Assembly (NCBI GenBank): GCA_937894055.1
Contig: CALDHQ010000684.1
Span: forward strand, 1 to 7,420
Origin: an uncultured Polymorphobacter sp.
GTDB taxonomy: Bacteria; Pseudomonadota; Alphaproteobacteria; Sphingomonadales; Sphingomonadaceae
Direction: 5' to 3'
Length of the DNA: 7,420 nucleotides
Every line of letters starts with the position of its first letter. Within the stretch, counting starts at the first letter, position 1. The position numbers and the translations under genes were made by a program. The notes under the pieces were generated by a model. It saw only the letters and a list, made by a program, of their open reading frames with translations. It was not told where the DNA came from and ran no database searches. Below, piece by piece: positions 6,397 to 7,420 of the stretch.

Positions 6397-7050
6397 ATGG
6401 AAACGCAAGACTTGACCCTCGACGAACTTCGTCCGCGCCTGGTGCGTGCGATGCTGCCGCATGTGGCGTTCGACGGCTGGACCGCCAAGGCGGTGGCGGC
6501 CGGAGCGCTCGACGCCGGCATTGATCCCGATATCGCGGCCATCATCTTTGAAAGCCCGGCGGCGATGGTCGAAGCCTATATCGCGCTCGCCGATGCCGAG
6601 ATGCTCGCGGCGCTCGAAGCCGCCAACATCGGCGCGCTGAAGGTCCGCGAGCGCATTACGCTGGCACTGCGCACCCGGCTCGACCAGGCGGCACCGCACC
6701 GCGAGGCGGTGCGCCGTGCACTCGCGGTGCTGGCGCTGCCGGGCAACCTGCCGCTGGCGGCGAAGACGCTGTGGCACACCGCCGACACGATGTGGCGCGC
6801 CGCGGGCGACACCGCGACCGATTTCAACCACTATACCAAGCGCATGACGCTCGGCGCGGTGTACAGCGCCTGCCTGCTCTACTGGCTCGACGATGACAGC
6901 GAAGGCGGCACCGCAACGCACGCCTTCATCGACCGCCGCATCGACAATGTGATGCGCTTCGAGAAGTTCAAGGGTCAGTTCAAGGGGCGCGGCGAAGGCG
7001 GCCCCAGTCTCGCGCGCTTCCTCGGACGACTACGCTACCCCGCAGTTTGA
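6397..7050 (+). CDS. coq9: COQ9-family ubiquinone biosynthesis protein
   Basis: Accessory protein of ubiquinone synthesis. In eukaryotes COQ9 has a TetR-like fold, binds lipid and presents intermediates to the hydroxylase COQ7; an equivalent bacterial role is inferred. The 217 residues fit alphaproteobacterial members. The N-terminal half (about 5-75) begins LDELRPRLVRAMLPHVAFDGWT and resembles the helical TetR-like part. The diagnostic stretch is WRAAGDTATDFNHYTKR (133-149) followed by AVYSACLLYWLDDDS (154-168). The C-terminal FIDRRIDNVMRFEKFK (177-192) resembles the amphipathic membrane-binding helix of the family. The family was described in bacteria as 'rpsU-divergently transcribed protein', which is exactly the arrangement here. 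The Shine-Dalgarno is poor; the ATG at 6397 was chosen because the conserved N-terminus starts there. A 14-base-arm inverted repeat lies just upstream. Confidence 0.93.
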   Translation: METQDLTLDELRPRLVRAMLPHVAFDGWTAKAVAAGALDAGIDPDIAAIIFESPAAMVEAYIALADAEMLAALEAANIGALKVRERITLALRTRLDQAAPHREAVRRALAVLALPGNLPLAAKTLWHTADTMWRAAGDTATDFNHYTKRMTLGAVYSACLLYWLDDDSEGGTATHAFIDRRIDNVMRFEKFKGQFKGRGEGGPSLARFLGRLRYPAV

Positions 7051-7076
7051 GCCAGATTCGTTGGCGCGTTCTGCCG

Positions 7077-7104
7077 TTGATGGCCGGCGCGCTTCGACTA
7101 GATT
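7077..7104 (+). promoter_or_regulatory. Candidate promoter of the exported-protein gene
   Basis: TTGATG (7077-7082) and TAGATT (7099-7104) are separated by 16 bases and resemble -35 and -10 hexamers of the housekeeping sigma factor. They sit about 35 bases ahead of the ATG at 7140, in the 89-base gap after coq9. Judged by eye; each box departs from consensus. Confidence 0.33.
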
Positions 7105-7126
7105 GCTCCCCGCCCCTTCCGGGCTC

Positions 7127-7131
7127 GGGAG
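7127..7131 (+). promoter_or_regulatory. Ribosome binding site of the exported-protein gene
   Basis: GGGAG lies eight bases before the ATG at 7140 and is the strongest Shine-Dalgarno seen on the + strand of this window. It fixes the start of a reading frame that runs off the right edge. Confidence 0.7.
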
Positions 7132-7139
7132 ACAAGCTC

Positions 7140-7420
7140 ATGCGTAACAACCTGTTCAAATCCAAGCCGGCGCTGCTCGTGGCCGCCGGGCTTTCACTCG
7201 CCGTCGCCGGCGGCGTCGCCACAATGGCAACCGCCACGGCACCGGTCGCCAAGACTGCGCCTGCCAAGGAGGGCGAGTTCCTGTTCGTCCAAACCTCCAA
7301 GGGCATGACCTGGGACGCCGGCACCGGCACGCTGGCACTGACCGGCGTCAGCCCGACGACGTTGTTCTTCACCGACCGACCGAATCGCGTCGCCGGCAAC
7401 ATGACGACCGCGTCGTTCGT
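7140..7420 (+). CDS. Exported protein of unknown function, 3'-truncated by window edge
   Basis: Only the first 93 codons are visible. The start MRNNLFKSKP is followed by a hydrophobic core ALLVAAGLSLAVAGGV (11-26) and small-residue sites around 27-34 (Ala-x-Ala repeats), a convincing Sec signal peptide with cleavage probably near 30-34. A short Ala/Pro/Lys linker follows, then FLFVQTSKGMTWDAGTGTLAL (48-68) and TGVSPTTLFFTDRPNRVAG (68-86). The latter recalls uncharacterised exported proteins found in various proteobacteria; this is recollection, not a search, and no function is known to me. The exported product suggests a periplasmic or outer-surface role. The frame is open to the last base. 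A good Shine-Dalgarno and possible own promoter suggest it is transcribed separately from coq9. Confidence 0.75.
   Translation, partial: MRNNLFKSKPALLVAAGLSLAVAGGVATMATATAPVAKTAPAKEGEFLFVQTSKGMTWDAGTGTLALTGVSPTTLFFTDRPNRVAGNMTTASF

Noticed and set aside
1..7420. tRNA, rRNA, CRISPR, insertion sequence or phage features
   Set aside because: No cloverleaf-like pattern, regular spaced repeats, transposase, integrase or phage protein was seen on either strand.

Overview
The window is GC-rich bacterial chromosome with tightly packed housekeeping genes. The best match is an alphaproteobacterium, probably of the order Sphingomonadales. Supporting signs are the gene order rel/spoT-pyrE-pdxJ-acpS-lepB, a COQ9-family gene divergent from rpsU, and the sequence style of the S21, AcpS and LepB proteins. 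No species can be assigned by reading alone.

Layout. Positions 1-1632 (+) hold the 3' three-quarters of a Rel/SpoT (p)ppGpp enzyme gene. After a 52-base gap, pyrE (1685-2266), pdxJ (2263-2991), acpS (2988-3422) and lepB (3419-4249) follow on the + strand, each pair joined by a 4-base ATGA stop/start overlap. Five bases later comes a multipass membrane protein of the AI-2E transporter/PerM superfamily (4255-5334). A convergent intergenic region (5335-5432) carries a perfect palindrome and a hairpin with an A-tract on one side and a T-tract on the other, read as a bidirectional terminator. On the - strand lies a two-gene unit: rpsU (6166-5960, TTG start) followed after 5 bases by a membrane-anchored FKBP peptidyl-prolyl isomerase (5954-5433). 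A 230-base divergent control region separates rpsU from coq9 (6397-7050, +). A new + gene for an exported protein of unknown function starts at 7140 and runs off the window.

Function. The left block combines stringent-response signalling, UMP synthesis, pyridoxal phosphate synthesis, activation of acyl carrier protein and removal of signal peptides: basal growth functions probably co-transcribed and translationally coupled. The right block combines ribosome assembly/initiation (S21), extracytoplasmic protein folding (FKBP) and ubiquinone synthesis (COQ9). No mobile element, CRISPR array, tRNA, rRNA or phage gene was seen, and no stretch over 300 bases lacks a gene. I found no evidence of a novel multi-gene system. 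The least explained items are the exported protein at the right edge, the membrane protein following lepB where many alphaproteobacteria have rnc-era, and the inverted repeats in the intergenic regions.
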